From: an uncultured beta proteobacterium
GTDB taxonomy: Bacteria; Pseudomonadota; Gammaproteobacteria; Burkholderiales; Burkholderiaceae_C
Assembly (NCBI GenBank): GCA_903823025.1
Contig: CAIJRK010000073.1
Span: 50,616-114,615 of the forward strand
DNA: 64,000 bases
Reading direction: 5' to 3'
Part shown: one piece after another, positions 16,176-25,527 of the stretch
Position numbering within the stretch: position 1 is the first letter of the stretch
Layout of the letters: the number at the start of each line of letters is the position of its first letter
Position numbers and translations under genes: made by a program
Notes under the pieces: generated by a model
Told to the model about the DNA's origin: nothing
The model's input: only the letters and a program-made list of their open reading frames with translations
Databases searched by the model: none

Positions 16176-19100
16176 ATGAAGCTATTCAAGCAACTGTCTG
16201 GCTGGCTGGGCAGTCTCAGCGTGGGCCGCAAACTCATGCTGATTTATTTGCTGGATTTGACCGCCGTGATTTATATCTCGGGCATTCTCATTCATGAGAA
16301 ATACCTGGCGATTGACTTTGCGCGCAAAGAAATTGTGGGCGTGGCCTACACCACGGCTGTGCGGGATGTGCTGATGACTTCCCTGTTGCCCGCCGATCAG
16401 GTCAAGAGGCCGCGTGACGAAGCGGTGGCACGCCTACACACTTTGCGGTTAAGCCGTGATATCGATTTGGGTGCAGCGGAAGACAGTGCGGCCTTCATGC
16501 GGGTCTTGAACAGCACGACGACGCCGCTGCAAACCCGTTTTGATGCGCTCAAGCCGCTGATTCAAAGCGCACGGGCTTTGCTCACGTCGGTGGGTAATCA
16601 ATCCAATCTGATTCTTGACCCTGACTTGGACAGCTACTACAGCATGTCTTTGATGGTGCTGCGTTTTCCAGAGTTGGTGGAGGTCCTTAACGACACCCAA
16701 CTTGCGATTGAGGTCAAGCGCGCGGTCATGGGTAACTTGGGGTCGCAAAGCACCGCGCTCCTGATTTTGGCGGGTCGGCTGGAAGCCATTAGCAAGAGCA
16801 TTCGCGCAGACTATAAACAAGCCTTCGCGGCGGGTGCGCCCGCGTTAAAGACGGCGCTGCAACCCAGCCAAGTGGCTTTGAATCAGCGTCTGGTTGATCT
16901 GTTGGTTAAGGTGCAGCAGCTGGCCGACCGTGAGGTCACTGCGAACGATTTGCACGAAGTCACGCAGATTCATATCGACTCGCTTGGGCTGCTCTCTGGC
17001 GCTTGGGTCACGGTTGGGGAGGAATTGGATCGCTTGCTGCACGAACGGGTGAATGCGCTTTTTTCGCGCATGTGGCTCCATTTGGGCACGGCCTTGTTGT
17101 TGTTGTCGTGCATTTTGAGTTTGGTTTATGCAGTGGCCCGCATGATTTCAAAACCGCTCAGGCAACTTGCCCATGTCGCGAATAAGGTGAGCAAAACGGG
17201 TGACCACAGCCTGCGTGCGCAATGGGACAGCAGCGACGAAATTGGCCAACTGGTGCGGGCCTTCAACGGGATGCTCGCGCAACTTGACCGTGAGCGCATG
17301 GTGCAGCAAGAGATGGCGGCCAGTGCCCGTGCCGCGCAGGCCCAACTGGCGCTGGTCGAGTCGATTCCGATTCCAATGGTGGTCACCTCCGTACCTGAAC
17401 ATCATGTGTTGCACGCCAATGCGCCCGCTCTGCCGTGGCTGAGTGGCAACGCCACCGACCCTTGGCGCTACGGCATGGAACCCGGTGTGCGCGCCCGCTT
17501 TTTTCAACGGCTGGCAGATCGGGGCGTGGTGGATGAGTTTGAGGTGCGCTGGCTGGGTGGGGCCGAACCGTCGTGGGCCGTTTTGTCCGCACGGCGTCTG
17601 AGTTTTCAGGGGCAGGATGCGGTGTTGACCACCTTCACGCCCATCAATGTGCTCAAGGTGATGGAGCAGCGCCTGGAACTTTGGGCCAAAGTGTTCGAGG
17701 CCTCGTCTGAAGGCATTGTGATCATGGATGCCCAGCAGCGCATTCTGAGTGTGAACCGCGCTTTTTGCCGAACCACCTCGTATGATTTTTATGAAGTAGT
17801 GGGCGAGCAACTCGGGATGTTGCTGGACGAGGATCCGTCCGGGCCATTGTCTGAGCAGATCATGCGCACCGTGGAGACGCGCGATGCCTGGCAAGGTGAG
17901 GTGCGTTTTCGCAAACGCTCGGGTGAAACTTATCCGGCTTGGCTGATGATTTCAGCGGTGCATGAATCGGCCAAACAGGGTGCGGTGTCGCATTACATCG
18001 GTATTTCCATTGACATCACCGACCGCAAACGCACCGAAGCGCGGGTGCAGTTTCTGGCGCACCACGATGTGCTGACCGAGTTGCCCAATCGCTCGCTGTG
18101 CGTGGATCGTCTGCGTGCCGCGCTCGACCATGCCCAGGCGACCCAGCAATGTGTGGCCGTTTTGTTCATTGATCTGGATCGTTTCAAAAATATCAACGAC
18201 TCGCTGGGTCACCATGTGGGCGATGGTCTGTTGCGCTCAGTGGCTTCGCGCTTGACGCAAGCGGTACGAATCGGCGACACGGTCAGTCGGCTCGGCGGTG
18301 ATGAGTTTGTGGTGATCTTGCGCACGGTGGAGAACGGGGAAGAAGCCCGACAGATCGTGAATCAGCGTCTGATCCCGTTGATTCGTCAGGCTCACCACGT
18401 CGAAGGTCATGATTTGCAGGTGTCGTGCAGCGTAGGTATTGCCGTTTATCCTGAAGATGGTCTGGATTTGGATGAGTTGATGCGCCGTGCAGACGCCGCC
18501 ATGTATGAGGCCAAATCAGCGGGCCGCGACATGGCGCGCATGTTTGTGCCCGAAATTGATGAAGTCGCCCGAACCCGCCAAAGGTTGGAGCAGCACTTGC
18601 GTCAAGCGCTGGCGCGAGGCGAAATGAGCCTGCATTACCAGCCTCGTTTGAAGGCTGACACGTTAAAGGCCGAGGGTGTGGAGGCGTTGTTGCGCTGGCA
18701 GCACCCTGAATTTGGTGCGGTGTCGCCCGCCCGTTTTATTCCGATTGCCGAAGAAACCGGCTTGATCCGCGAAATTGGCCTGTGGGTGATGCAAGAAGCC
18801 TGCGCGCAATGGGTGCGCTGGCGCGATGAGGGCTTGGGTGCGTTGAGCCTGTCCATTAATCTCTCCGCTGTCCAGTTAGCCGACCCTGATCTGGTCAATT
18901 TATTGCGTCAATGCATTGACGCGCAAGGCTGTGACCCGGCCTATCTGGAACTGGAAATCACCGAGTCGCATTTGATGGGTGATCCCGATGCGGCCAAGGA
19001 AAAACTCGCGGCGCTTAAGAGTTTGGGGTTGCGACTGTCTATTGATGATTTTGGAACCGGCTATTCCAGCCTGGCCTACCTCAAACGCTTCCCCATTGAC

Positions 19101-19385
19101 AAGCTGAAAATTGACCAGTCGTTTGTCCGGGACATGCTGACAGATCCAACGGATATGGCCATTATTCGCGCCATCATTGTTTTGGGTCACACCCTGGGTT
19201 TGGGCGTGGTGGCGGAAGGTGTCGAGCTGGCGCAACAGGTAGAGCAACTTCAGTTATTGGGTTGTGATGAGTTGCAGGGCTATTATTTTGCGCGGCCCAT
19301 GCCCGCCGAGGCGCTCACCCATTGGTGGCAGGACCACTTGGGCGGGTCTGATGCGCGGCGTGTGTTGCCCACGCCTGCTGCGTGA
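16176..19385 (+). CDS. Membrane-bound PAS-GGDEF-EAL c-di-GMP enzyme
   Basis: A protein of 1069 residues. Approximate layout: TM1 at 12-32, a helical periplasmic sensor (to about 300), TM2 near 302-322, HAMP (320-370), a degenerate PAS-like region, a PAS domain (505-620), GGDEF (about 640-795) with RLGGDEF intact, and EAL (about 810-1055). The EAL domain carries EALLRW, a conserved DDFGTGYSS loop and EGVE. Both catalytic motifs look functional, so the protein could make or degrade c-di-GMP, with net activity set by the sensor. The open frame begins at a GTG ten codons upstream; the ATG at 16176 (MKLFKQLSGW) looks better. It follows the alpha-E gene by about 60 bp. Confidence 0.9.
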   Translation: MKLFKQLSGWLGSLSVGRKLMLIYLLDLTAVIYISGILIHEKYLAIDFARKEIVGVAYTTAVRDVLMTSLLPADQVKRPRDEAVARLHTLRLSRDIDLGAAEDSAAFMRVLNSTTTPLQTRFDALKPLIQSARALLTSVGNQSNLILDPDLDSYYSMSLMVLRFPELVEVLNDTQLAIEVKRAVMGNLGSQSTALLILAGRLEAISKSIRADYKQAFAAGAPALKTALQPSQVALNQRLVDLLVKVQQLADREVTANDLHEVTQIHIDSLGLLSGAWVTVGEELDRLLHERVNALFSRMWLHLGTALLLLSCILSLVYAVARMISKPLRQLAHVANKVSKTGDHSLRAQWDSSDEIGQLVRAFNGMLAQLDRERMVQQEMAASARAAQAQLALVESIPIPMVVTSVPEHHVLHANAPALPWLSGNATDPWRYGMEPGVRARFFQRLADRGVVDEFEVRWLGGAEPSWAVLSARRLSFQGQDAVLTTFTPINVLKVMEQRLELWAKVFEASSEGIVIMDAQQRILSVNRAFCRTTSYDFYEVVGEQLGMLLDEDPSGPLSEQIMRTVETRDAWQGEVRFRKRSGETYPAWLMISAVHESAKQGAVSHYIGISIDITDRKRTEARVQFLAHHDVLTELPNRSLCVDRLRAALDHAQATQQCVAVLFIDLDRFKNINDSLGHHVGDGLLRSVASRLTQAVRIGDTVSRLGGDEFVVILRTVENGEEARQIVNQRLIPLIRQAHHVEGHDLQVSCSVGIAVYPEDGLDLDELMRRADAAMYEAKSAGRDMARMFVPEIDEVARTRQRLEQHLRQALARGEMSLHYQPRLKADTLKAEGVEALLRWQHPEFGAVSPARFIPIAEETGLIREIGLWVMQEACAQWVRWRDEGLGALSLSINLSAVQLADPDLVNLLRQCIDAQGCDPAYLELEITESHLMGDPDAAKEKLAALKSLGLRLSIDDFGTGYSSLAYLKRFPIDKLKIDQSFVRDMLTDPTDMAIIRAIIVLGHTLGLGVVAEGVELAQQVEQLQLLGCDELQGYYFARPMPAEALTHWWQDHLGGSDARRVLPTPAA

Positions 19386-19433
19386 ACTGCAGGATGCGCC
19401 ACGATTCTTTTGCATAATGCCTGTTTCAATCCA

Positions 19434-19479
19434 CGCCCTGAAAAGGGCGAATTTGGAAGAGGTAATTCCTCTCCCAAAT
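19434..19479 (+). repeat. Two consecutive stem-loops in the HDOD gene leader
   Basis: First stem: CGCCC (19434-19438) pairs with GGGCG (19445-19449). Second stem: the 12-nt arm at 19451-19462 pairs with 19468-19479 at 11 of 12 positions, with a TAATT loop. They lie in the 144-bp gap after the GGDEF-EAL gene, about 50 bp before the next ATG, with no T-run. They could be an mRNA leader structure or an imperfect terminator of the upstream gene. Nothing else was recognised in this gap. Confidence 0.5.
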
Positions 19480-19529
19480 GAAGCCTGTCCCCCCTAAAGA
19501 GGAAGATTTCAAACCGGAGTTAGTTTTAG

Positions 19530-20399
19530 ATGAAAGTTGCAAAGATTAATCAGGAGTTGGATCAGGCTCGGGAATCAGGGCCATTACGCGACATCATCAT
19601 TCCGCCTTGCCCGGAGTTGTTGGTTGAACTACAGCGTGAGGTCAATCAAGGTGATCCTGATCCGGGCGCGATTGTGCAGATTGCGGGCAGTGACGTGGCC
19701 ATGGCGGCGTCGCTCATTCGCATTGCCAACAGTTCTTTATACGCACGTAGCCAACCCGTGCGCACTGTGACCGAATCGGTTTCGATGCTTGGGGTGGGGC
19801 CGACGATTGCGGTGTTGACCGGATTTTTGGCCCGCAGCGCGATACGCATTAACTCACCGTTGATTGAACATTTTTGGTTGTCATCCACCCGCCGCTCGTT
19901 AGCCATGGGTTATATTGCCCGCCAGCTGTATGACGTGAATGCCGATGTGGCCCAGACCTGCGGCCTGTTTTGCCATGTTGGCATTCCGGTGATGTTGCAA
20001 GGCCTGCGCGGCTACTCGGGTACGTTGGTCGAGGCGATGGCACGCCAGGACCGCACCTTCATTCAGACCGAAAATGCGGCGCACAAAACAGATCACGCGG
20101 TAGTGGGGGCCATTGTTGCGAAAACCTGGCGGTTGCCGCCTGTGATTTCTATTGCGGTGCGTTTGCATCACGATTTTTCAGCTTTGCGTGACGAAGGTAT
20201 TCCGAAGGACGTGCGCAACCTGGTCGCCATTGCGTCGATTGCCGAGTACCTGGTGGGTCAACACGAAGGCGTTCAGGAACAACGTGAATGGGAGACGCAT
20301 GGTCACGAGTCCCTCGCCTATTTACAAGTGAGTGTCGCCGAGTTGGAAACTTGGGTAGATGCGCTTTATCCGGCTTTTGAGAGTGTGACGGTGTCGTAA
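19530..20399 (+). CDS. HDOD-domain protein
   Basis: A 289-residue HDOD signalling protein. IIPPCPELLVELQREV, VQIAGSDVAMAASLIRIANSS and PVRTVTESVSMLGVG are the standard HDOD N-terminal motifs (about residues 24-100), and a conserved HH pair occurs late in the domain (RLHHDFSAL). The protein has no membrane segment. GGAG at 19516-19519 is about 10 nt from the ATG. It follows the c-di-GMP enzyme, and HDOD proteins often work in the same signalling networks, but a direct link is inference. The end converges with mltB. Confidence 0.8.
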   Translation: MKVAKINQELDQARESGPLRDIIIPPCPELLVELQREVNQGDPDPGAIVQIAGSDVAMAASLIRIANSSLYARSQPVRTVTESVSMLGVGPTIAVLTGFLARSAIRINSPLIEHFWLSSTRRSLAMGYIARQLYDVNADVAQTCGLFCHVGIPVMLQGLRGYSGTLVEAMARQDRTFIQTENAAHKTDHAVVGAIVAKTWRLPPVISIAVRLHHDFSALRDEGIPKDVRNLVAIASIAEYLVGQHEGVQEQREWETHGHESLAYLQVSVAELETWVDALYPAFESVTVS

Positions 20400-20424
20400 C
20401 GCGTCGGCCGGTTACTTTTTATTT
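20396..20424 (+). terminator. Probable intrinsic terminator of the HDOD gene
   Basis: GTAAC (20396-20400) pairs with GTTAC (20411-20415), with an inner CG/CG pair after a one-base bulge, followed by five Ts and ATTT. The stem overlaps the HDOD stop codon and reaches the convergent mltB stop. Confidence 0.5.
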
Positions 20425-21510
20425 CTCCATGGCCCGCGTAATTTCTTGCCCTAATTCAATCACGGCCAGCGCGTAGTAGCTGCTCCAGTTGTAGCGTGTG
20501 ATGGCGTAGAAGTTTTCGGTGCCAGCCACATAGCTGGGCGATGCCTCTCCGTTTTGCAGTTCAACCAGCGCCAGTGGGCCTTTGTGTTGCAAGGCCAAGC
20601 CTTCAAGCACCGCACCTTTTTCCATAAAGCTGCTGACACTGAAGGTGGGCAAGATGTCGGGCGCCATCAAGGTTGCCATGTCGAGTTTTTGGGCGTCAAA
20701 GCGCACTGGGTAGTGAGTTGGCATTCCAGGTTGCCAGTTGAAGGCAACAAAATAATTGGCAACAGAGCCAATCACATCTGCCGGGCTGTTGAAGAGGTCC
20801 ACCTTGCCGTCGCCGTCGTAGTCAACTGCGTACTTCACCCAGCTTGACGGCATAAATTGCGGCATTCCCATAGCCCCTGCGAAGCTGCCCCGCAGGTTCA
20901 GCGGGTCAACGTGGGTGCGGTGGGCCAGACTTAAAAACTGTTCCAGTTCAGCTTTGAAGAATTCGCTTCGGACTGCAGCGCGTGGGTGGCTGGCCGGGAA
21001 ATCAAAGGCGAGCGTGGCGAGTGCATCGAGCACCCGGAACGTGCCCATTTGCTGACCATAAATACTTTCCACCCCGATGATGCCGACGATGATTTCAGCG
21101 GGCACGCCGGTTTCTTTTTCGGCCCGTGCCAGCGTGGCCCGGTTGTCTTGCCAGAACTTTACGCCAGCCCGGATGCGGGTGGCGTCAATAAATCGGCTGC
21201 GGTAAACACGCCAGTTTTTGGGCGTCCCTGCAGGCGGCGGTTGAATGAAGCGCGCGACTTGAGGCAGATAGCGGGCCTGCCCAATCATTTGGCGAACCCA
21301 TTCGGGATCCAGGTTGCGCCGGGCAGCGATGTCATCGGCGGCTTGCATGGCATCTTCGCGTTGCGCATAAGCGGGGCCGGGTAGGGCGGGCTGACGGGCC
21401 TGTTGGCTGGTCGCGGGTTTATTTTTAGGGCTGGTGTTGGCCTGAACTGCCGTAGAAAGTGTGCAGGCGGTTATAAAAATAGAGGCAAGGGAGAAGAGCT
21501 TTGGAGTCAC
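20419..21510 (-). CDS. mltB: Lytic murein transglycosylase B
   Basis: Cleaves the MurNAc-GlcNAc bond of peptidoglycan with 1,6-anhydro product formation. The 363-residue protein has a short hydrophobic signal ending in SIFITAC, which fits a lipobox (C17), so it is probably a lipoprotein; cleavage by signal peptidase I is an alternative. The catalytic Glu is in GIIGVESIYGQQMG (about residue 153). GAMGMPQFMPSSW and DYDGDGKVDLFN are the other SLT family 3 signatures. Its start overlaps the stop of the transglutaminase gene by 4 bp, so the two are translationally coupled. Confidence 0.9.
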   Translation of the reverse strand: MTPKLFSLASIFITACTLSTAVQANTSPKNKPATSQQARQPALPGPAYAQREDAMQAADDIAARRNLDPEWVRQMIGQARYLPQVARFIQPPPAGTPKNWRVYRSRFIDATRIRAGVKFWQDNRATLARAEKETGVPAEIIVGIIGVESIYGQQMGTFRVLDALATLAFDFPASHPRAAVRSEFFKAELEQFLSLAHRTHVDPLNLRGSFAGAMGMPQFMPSSWVKYAVDYDGDGKVDLFNSPADVIGSVANYFVAFNWQPGMPTHYPVRFDAQKLDMATLMAPDILPTFSVSSFMEKGAVLEGLALQHKGPLALVELQNGEASPSYVAGTENFYAITRYNWSSYYALAVIELGQEITRAMEK

Positions 21511-23531
21511 TTGAGGGGGGCCATTTGGTTGAGTTCTCGTTGCAGTGTAACGAGGCGTTCACGCTGTGCTGCGGGAGGCGCATAGCGTTGCGTTTCAAGG
21601 CGCAAGAGCCAGTCTTGCAGGGTTTGAGTCGCTGGGTTGTCCGAGCCTAATTGTTGCATTAACTGTTCTGCCATACGGCGTGGTGTGCTGTTGCGCGTGA
21701 GTTGAACACCGGCTTTTTGTAGCCGTTGTGTGACTCTTGTTAATAGCCTGAGCCAAGGGTCTTGGCGTTGGCGTTCCCACAGCGTCCAGGCCGCCCCGCA
21801 CACGCTAACCAGCACCAGAAGGCCTGCCAACAAGTAAATCAGGTCTTCCCAGCTGGGAGTCTTGAAGCCCAGATTTTTAAGTAGATTGAGTTGCTTGCTC
21901 TGTGTGTAATTGAGCACCCACTGGTTCCAGCCGTTATTGGTCGCATCCCAGAGCGCGCGCAGGTGTTGCGCAAATTCAGGGCTGACGTTGCCCAGCAAGG
22001 CTTCGCCAATCACACCGCGCGGAGCCTGCAAGCGTTGCAAGCTGCCGATGCGCCCCGGCGCCACCGCTGCTGTCGGGTCCACTCGAACCCAGCCACGGCC
22101 TGAGAGCCAGACTTCGGTCCAGGCGTGGGCGTCGCTTTGGCGCACCACCCAAAAGCCGTCAACCGTATTTTTTTCGCCGCCTTGGTAGCCTGTGACGATA
22201 CGGGCTGGAATGTTAAGCGCGCGCATCAAGACGACAAAGCTGGAGGCGATGTGCTCGCAAAATCCGGCCTTGCGATCAAACCAAAACTCATCGGCGTTGT
22301 CGCGCCCAAACACGCCAGGGTCTAGCGTGTAGGTGTAGCCGCCGGTGCGCAGACGCTCTAGTGCGGCATTGACCAGTTTCAGGTTGTCCGCGTTGGCGTA
22401 GCGGGGGTCGCGCCGCAGTTCGTCGGCGAGTTGTTGTGTGCGTGGGTTGAATCCGGCAGGAAGATCCAACTCGTTTTGCAGACTCGCTACGGGGCGCATC
22501 GGTCCGTGCGAAAAATTGGCATAACTTTGGGCGGTGTAGCGCACCAAGTCTGTGATGGGGCGGTCTGTCAGCCATTGCAGGTCAGGGGTCATGCGGGTTT
22601 CAAAACCGGGGAGCATGGGTTTTTCAGGTGTGGCGTCCAGTAGCAAAAGCCAGCGCCGACGGTTAGGCTCCAGCGTCACCTGGTAGTTAATAGGCGTACC
22701 GCGCACTTGCAGGTTGGCGGTTGGCTGGGTGCGCCGGGCAGTCCCTGCGGGCAGGGGTTGCCATTCGCGGCCATCAAAGCTGGACAAGACGGGTCCTCGA
22801 AAGTACAGCTCGGACTGCAGGGGCGGCGCACCATCAAAGCGAATGCGCATAGCAATGCTGTCGTCCAGTGCCAGCCGGGCAATGACGCCGACTTGCATAG
22901 TGGCGGACAAGCCGCTGCGCCCGCTCATGGCATCGCTGGGAAGCCCCCAAAGTGGAGCCATACGCGGAAATAGAAGAAACAAAACAACCATGATGGGCGC
23001 ACCCAGCAAGGCCATGCCGCTTGCAGTTTTAGCGGCTTGCAGCAAAGGCGGTTTGCCCACTGGCATGTGAGCGTTGACCAGCGCTGTCAGCAACCCCAGC
23101 AGGGCAATCAGCATGGCGGCGGTGGTCAGCAGCGATTGCGAGAAAAAGAAGTTTGTCAGCATCGTGAAGAAGCTGAGAAAAAACACCACAAAGGCATCGC
23201 GCTTGGCCCGAAGTTCCAGCATTTTCAAGGCGAGAAGCACCACAATCAGGGTGATGCCCGCATCTCGACCCAGTAAGGTTTTGTGGGTGAATAAAGTGGC
23301 CGCTACCGCCACGGCCAGCAGCGCCAGACGCCACCAGTGTGACGGCAGAGGGCGCCCGTTGAACGCCAGCCAACCCCGCCACAGCAGCACCCCCGCTGTC
23401 AGCGCGAGGCACCACAGCGGCAGATGCGCGAGTTGGGGCAGCAGCACCCAGGCAATCACGAGCAATAAAAACAAGGTGTCACGGCTGTCCCGGGGCAAGT
23501 TGCGCAGAACGTTGACGAGTCGATGGAACAT
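21507..23531 (-). CDS. TgpA-like membrane transglutaminase (DUF3488)
   Basis: A 674-residue inner-membrane protein. Six to seven helices fill the first about 210 residues (DUF3488/TgpA N-terminal), followed by a periplasmic transglutaminase-like domain and one further helix near residue 570 (LLAGLLVLVSVCGAAW), then a cytoplasmic DUF4129-like tail. The Cys-His-Asp triad is visible in AGFCEHIASSF, DAHAWTEVW and RVDPTAAV. Pseudomonas TgpA is essential for viability, with an envelope role. It lies between DUF58 (20 bp upstream) and mltB (4-bp overlap), in the common MoxR-DUF58-TgpA arrangement. Confidence 0.88.
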   Translation of the reverse strand: MFHRLVNVLRNLPRDSRDTLFLLLVIAWVLLPQLAHLPLWCLALTAGVLLWRGWLAFNGRPLPSHWWRLALLAVAVAATLFTHKTLLGRDAGITLIVVLLALKMLELRAKRDAFVVFFLSFFTMLTNFFFSQSLLTTAAMLIALLGLLTALVNAHMPVGKPPLLQAAKTASGMALLGAPIMVVLFLLFPRMAPLWGLPSDAMSGRSGLSATMQVGVIARLALDDSIAMRIRFDGAPPLQSELYFRGPVLSSFDGREWQPLPAGTARRTQPTANLQVRGTPINYQVTLEPNRRRWLLLLDATPEKPMLPGFETRMTPDLQWLTDRPITDLVRYTAQSYANFSHGPMRPVASLQNELDLPAGFNPRTQQLADELRRDPRYANADNLKLVNAALERLRTGGYTYTLDPGVFGRDNADEFWFDRKAGFCEHIASSFVVLMRALNIPARIVTGYQGGEKNTVDGFWVVRQSDAHAWTEVWLSGRGWVRVDPTAAVAPGRIGSLQRLQAPRGVIGEALLGNVSPEFAQHLRALWDATNNGWNQWVLNYTQSKQLNLLKNLGFKTPSWEDLIYLLAGLLVLVSVCGAAWTLWERQRQDPWLRLLTRVTQRLQKAGVQLTRNSTPRRMAEQLMQQLGSDNPATQTLQDWLLRLETQRYAPPAAQRERLVTLQRELNQMAPLK

Positions 23532-23550
23532 AGGGGTCGCTATTTCGGGG

Positions 23551-24543
23551 TTAGTGCAGCGCCAGCGCTTGCAGACAGCGTCTTTTGTGGGCTTCGCCGT
23601 GGCCGGGCTGAAGCTCGCAATGGCTCAGGCGCAAGCCGTAGTTCAACCCCTGTTTTTCGGCTTGTAACACCCAGGCGCACAAGCGTGACAACTGTTGCTC
23701 CAGGTGTGTGACGCCTGTGTGTTGTTGGTCCAGCCACAGTTCAAAGCGGTGCAGAGGAACGGCGTCCCGGCTAACCAATTGGTCTGACTTGGCGGCTTTT
23801 TTCCAGACAATGAGTTTCATGGGGTCGCCCCGGCGATAGGCACGCACGCCGTCAAATTCGCCGTGACCGGCTTGTTGCGCGGTCGCTGTGCCACCAGCGC
23901 GGGGTTCGCCCGGCGGCAAAGGTGGTGCCAAAAGTTCAGGCGCCGGATAAATGAGCACTTGCGCGGCAGGTCGCCAGACCGTCCACACCCGAAAGGTGCC
24001 TAGCGGAAAACGCGTTTCAGCGGTCAGACTGGGCACGCGATGTAAACCCCGTTGTTCAGGCTTGAAGGCCAGGTTGACCGTAGCGCTGCCTTGGGCGGGC
24101 ACATCGGTCCAAACCCAATGCCCCGAGCCAAGGACGGATAAGCCAATGCCATAACGAATGTGCCGTTTGCGGCTTTGAAGCTGAACGCCAAAGACAGCAC
24201 TTGCGCCCGCAAACTGGGCCTCCGGCGCAATCAAATGCAGCGTCATGCCGCGCAAGGTACTGTGGCAGACGTGCATTCCCACCAACGCGCTGCCAGCCAG
24301 CAAAAAGGTCAGCAGATACCCGAGGTTGAGCTGGTAGTTGATGGCGGCGATCAGCAGCACAAAAAGCGTGACGCCCAACATGAGGCCGGGGCGTGTCGGC
24401 AAGATAAAGACGTTGCGCTGGGTCAGGGTGGTGTTGTCACAAAAAGGCTGGCGCGCCTCAAACCAGCGATTAAGTCGTGCCCGCCCATGCGCGATGGGAT
24501 GCAGCAAGGCAGAGGGTAATGGCTTGAGGGGCTTGGCGTCCAT
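23551..24543 (-). CDS. DUF58 domain protein
   Basis: A 330-residue DUF58 protein with two N-terminal membrane helices (about residues 47-90) and the family motif GEFDGVRAYRRGDPMKLI (about residues 231-248) followed by WKKAAKSDQL. DUF58 proteins have a vWA-like fold and almost always pair with MoxR ATPases, here 15 bp upstream, and with TgpA-type transglutaminases downstream. The system is thought to act in envelope protein maturation; the precise role is unknown. The open frame may begin a few codons before the true start. Confidence 0.85.
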   Translation of the reverse strand: MDAKPLKPLPSALLHPIAHGRARLNRWFEARQPFCDNTTLTQRNVFILPTRPGLMLGVTLFVLLIAAINYQLNLGYLLTFLLAGSALVGMHVCHSTLRGMTLHLIAPEAQFAGASAVFGVQLQSRKRHIRYGIGLSVLGSGHWVWTDVPAQGSATVNLAFKPEQRGLHRVPSLTAETRFPLGTFRVWTVWRPAAQVLIYPAPELLAPPLPPGEPRAGGTATAQQAGHGEFDGVRAYRRGDPMKLIVWKKAAKSDQLVSRDAVPLHRFELWLDQQHTGVTHLEQQLSRLCAWVLQAEKQGLNYGLRLSHCELQPGHGEAHKRRCLQALALH

Positions 24544-24557
24544 GGCTTTGAAGGTCG

Positions 24558-25478
24558 TCAGGGCAGGGGCACGGCATCCAGCATGGCGTGCACTTGTTCG
24601 ACCGATCCGCGTCCGGCGTCGCCGACGGGCACCAGGCGATGGGCAATGGTTTGCGCCAGGATGGCTTGCACGTCGTCAGGCGCCACATAGTCTCGTCCGC
24701 TTAACAACGCCTGCGCTTTGGCTGCCCGCACCACGGCAATACCGGCGCGCGGACTCAAACCCTGCAAAAACCACTGGCCCGAGCGCGTTGCGGCAATCAG
24801 GTCTTGCACATAGTCCAGCAAAGGTGCTGCCGTATGAACCGCCAGCACCTGTTGTTGCAGAAGGTGCAGTTCAGCCAGTGTCAGCAGGCTGGGCAACGCG
24901 TCCACCATATCGCGGCGGTCATGTCCTGCCAGTAAAGCGCGTTCTGTGGCACGGTCGGGATAACCCAGCGAGATGCGCATTAAAAACCGGTCCAGTTGCG
25001 ATTCCGGGAGCGCGTAGGTGCCGAGTTGGTCATTTGGATTTTGCGTGGCAATGACAAAAAAAGGTGAGGGCAGTGGACGGGTTTCACCGTCCACGGTGAC
25101 TTGCTTTTCTTCCATTGCCTCAAGCAGCGCGCTTTGGGTTTTAGGGCTGGCGCGGTTGATCTCGTCGGCCAGCAGCACTTGTGCAAACAATGGGCCGGGG
25201 TGAAAGACAAAAGCCTCTTTGCCGCGCTCGTAAACCGAGACGCCCGACAGGTCGCTGGGCATCAAGTCGGAGGTGAACTGAACGCGCGAGAACTGCAGGC
25301 CAAAGGTCTTGGCCAGCGCCAGAGCCAGTGTGGTTTTGCCAACACCGGGCACATCCTCAATTAATAAATGACCACCGGCCAGCAGACAAGCCACACAGTC
25401 TTGAGTTTGGTCAAGTTTTCCAACAATCACCGTGTTAAGCTGATTAACCAGTGATTTAAGTTTTAGTTGTGCATCCAT
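24558..25478 (-). CDS. MoxR-family AAA+ ATPase
   Basis: A 306-residue AAA+ chaperone-like ATPase. Walker A is within EDVPGVGKTTLALALAKTF (about residues 38-56), Walker B is LLADEINRASPKTQSALLEAM (within residues 103-125), and the sensor region ATQNPNDQLG is intact. MoxR proteins assist folding or metal insertion of vWA-containing partners; DUF58 is the presumed partner here. It is the first gene of the four-gene (-) operon. Only about 50 bp separate it from the divergent amidohydrolase gene, so their promoters must overlap. Confidence 0.9.
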   Translation of the reverse strand: MDAQLKLKSLVNQLNTVIVGKLDQTQDCVACLLAGGHLLIEDVPGVGKTTLALALAKTFGLQFSRVQFTSDLMPSDLSGVSVYERGKEAFVFHPGPLFAQVLLADEINRASPKTQSALLEAMEEKQVTVDGETRPLPSPFFVIATQNPNDQLGTYALPESQLDRFLMRISLGYPDRATERALLAGHDRRDMVDALPSLLTLAELHLLQQQVLAVHTAAPLLDYVQDLIAATRSGQWFLQGLSPRAGIAVVRAAKAQALLSGRDYVAPDDVQAILAQTIAHRLVPVGDAGRGSVEQVHAMLDAVPLP

Positions 25479-25527
25479 AGCACGACCTTACCAAATAAAA
25501 ATTAAGAGACAGGGCTGCACCGTGACG

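Noticed and set aside
19423..19438. GTTTCAATCCACGCCC, resembling the end of type I-C CRISPR repeats
   Set aside because: It occurs once here, with no second copy, spacers or cas genes nearby; coincidence or a hairpin arm.
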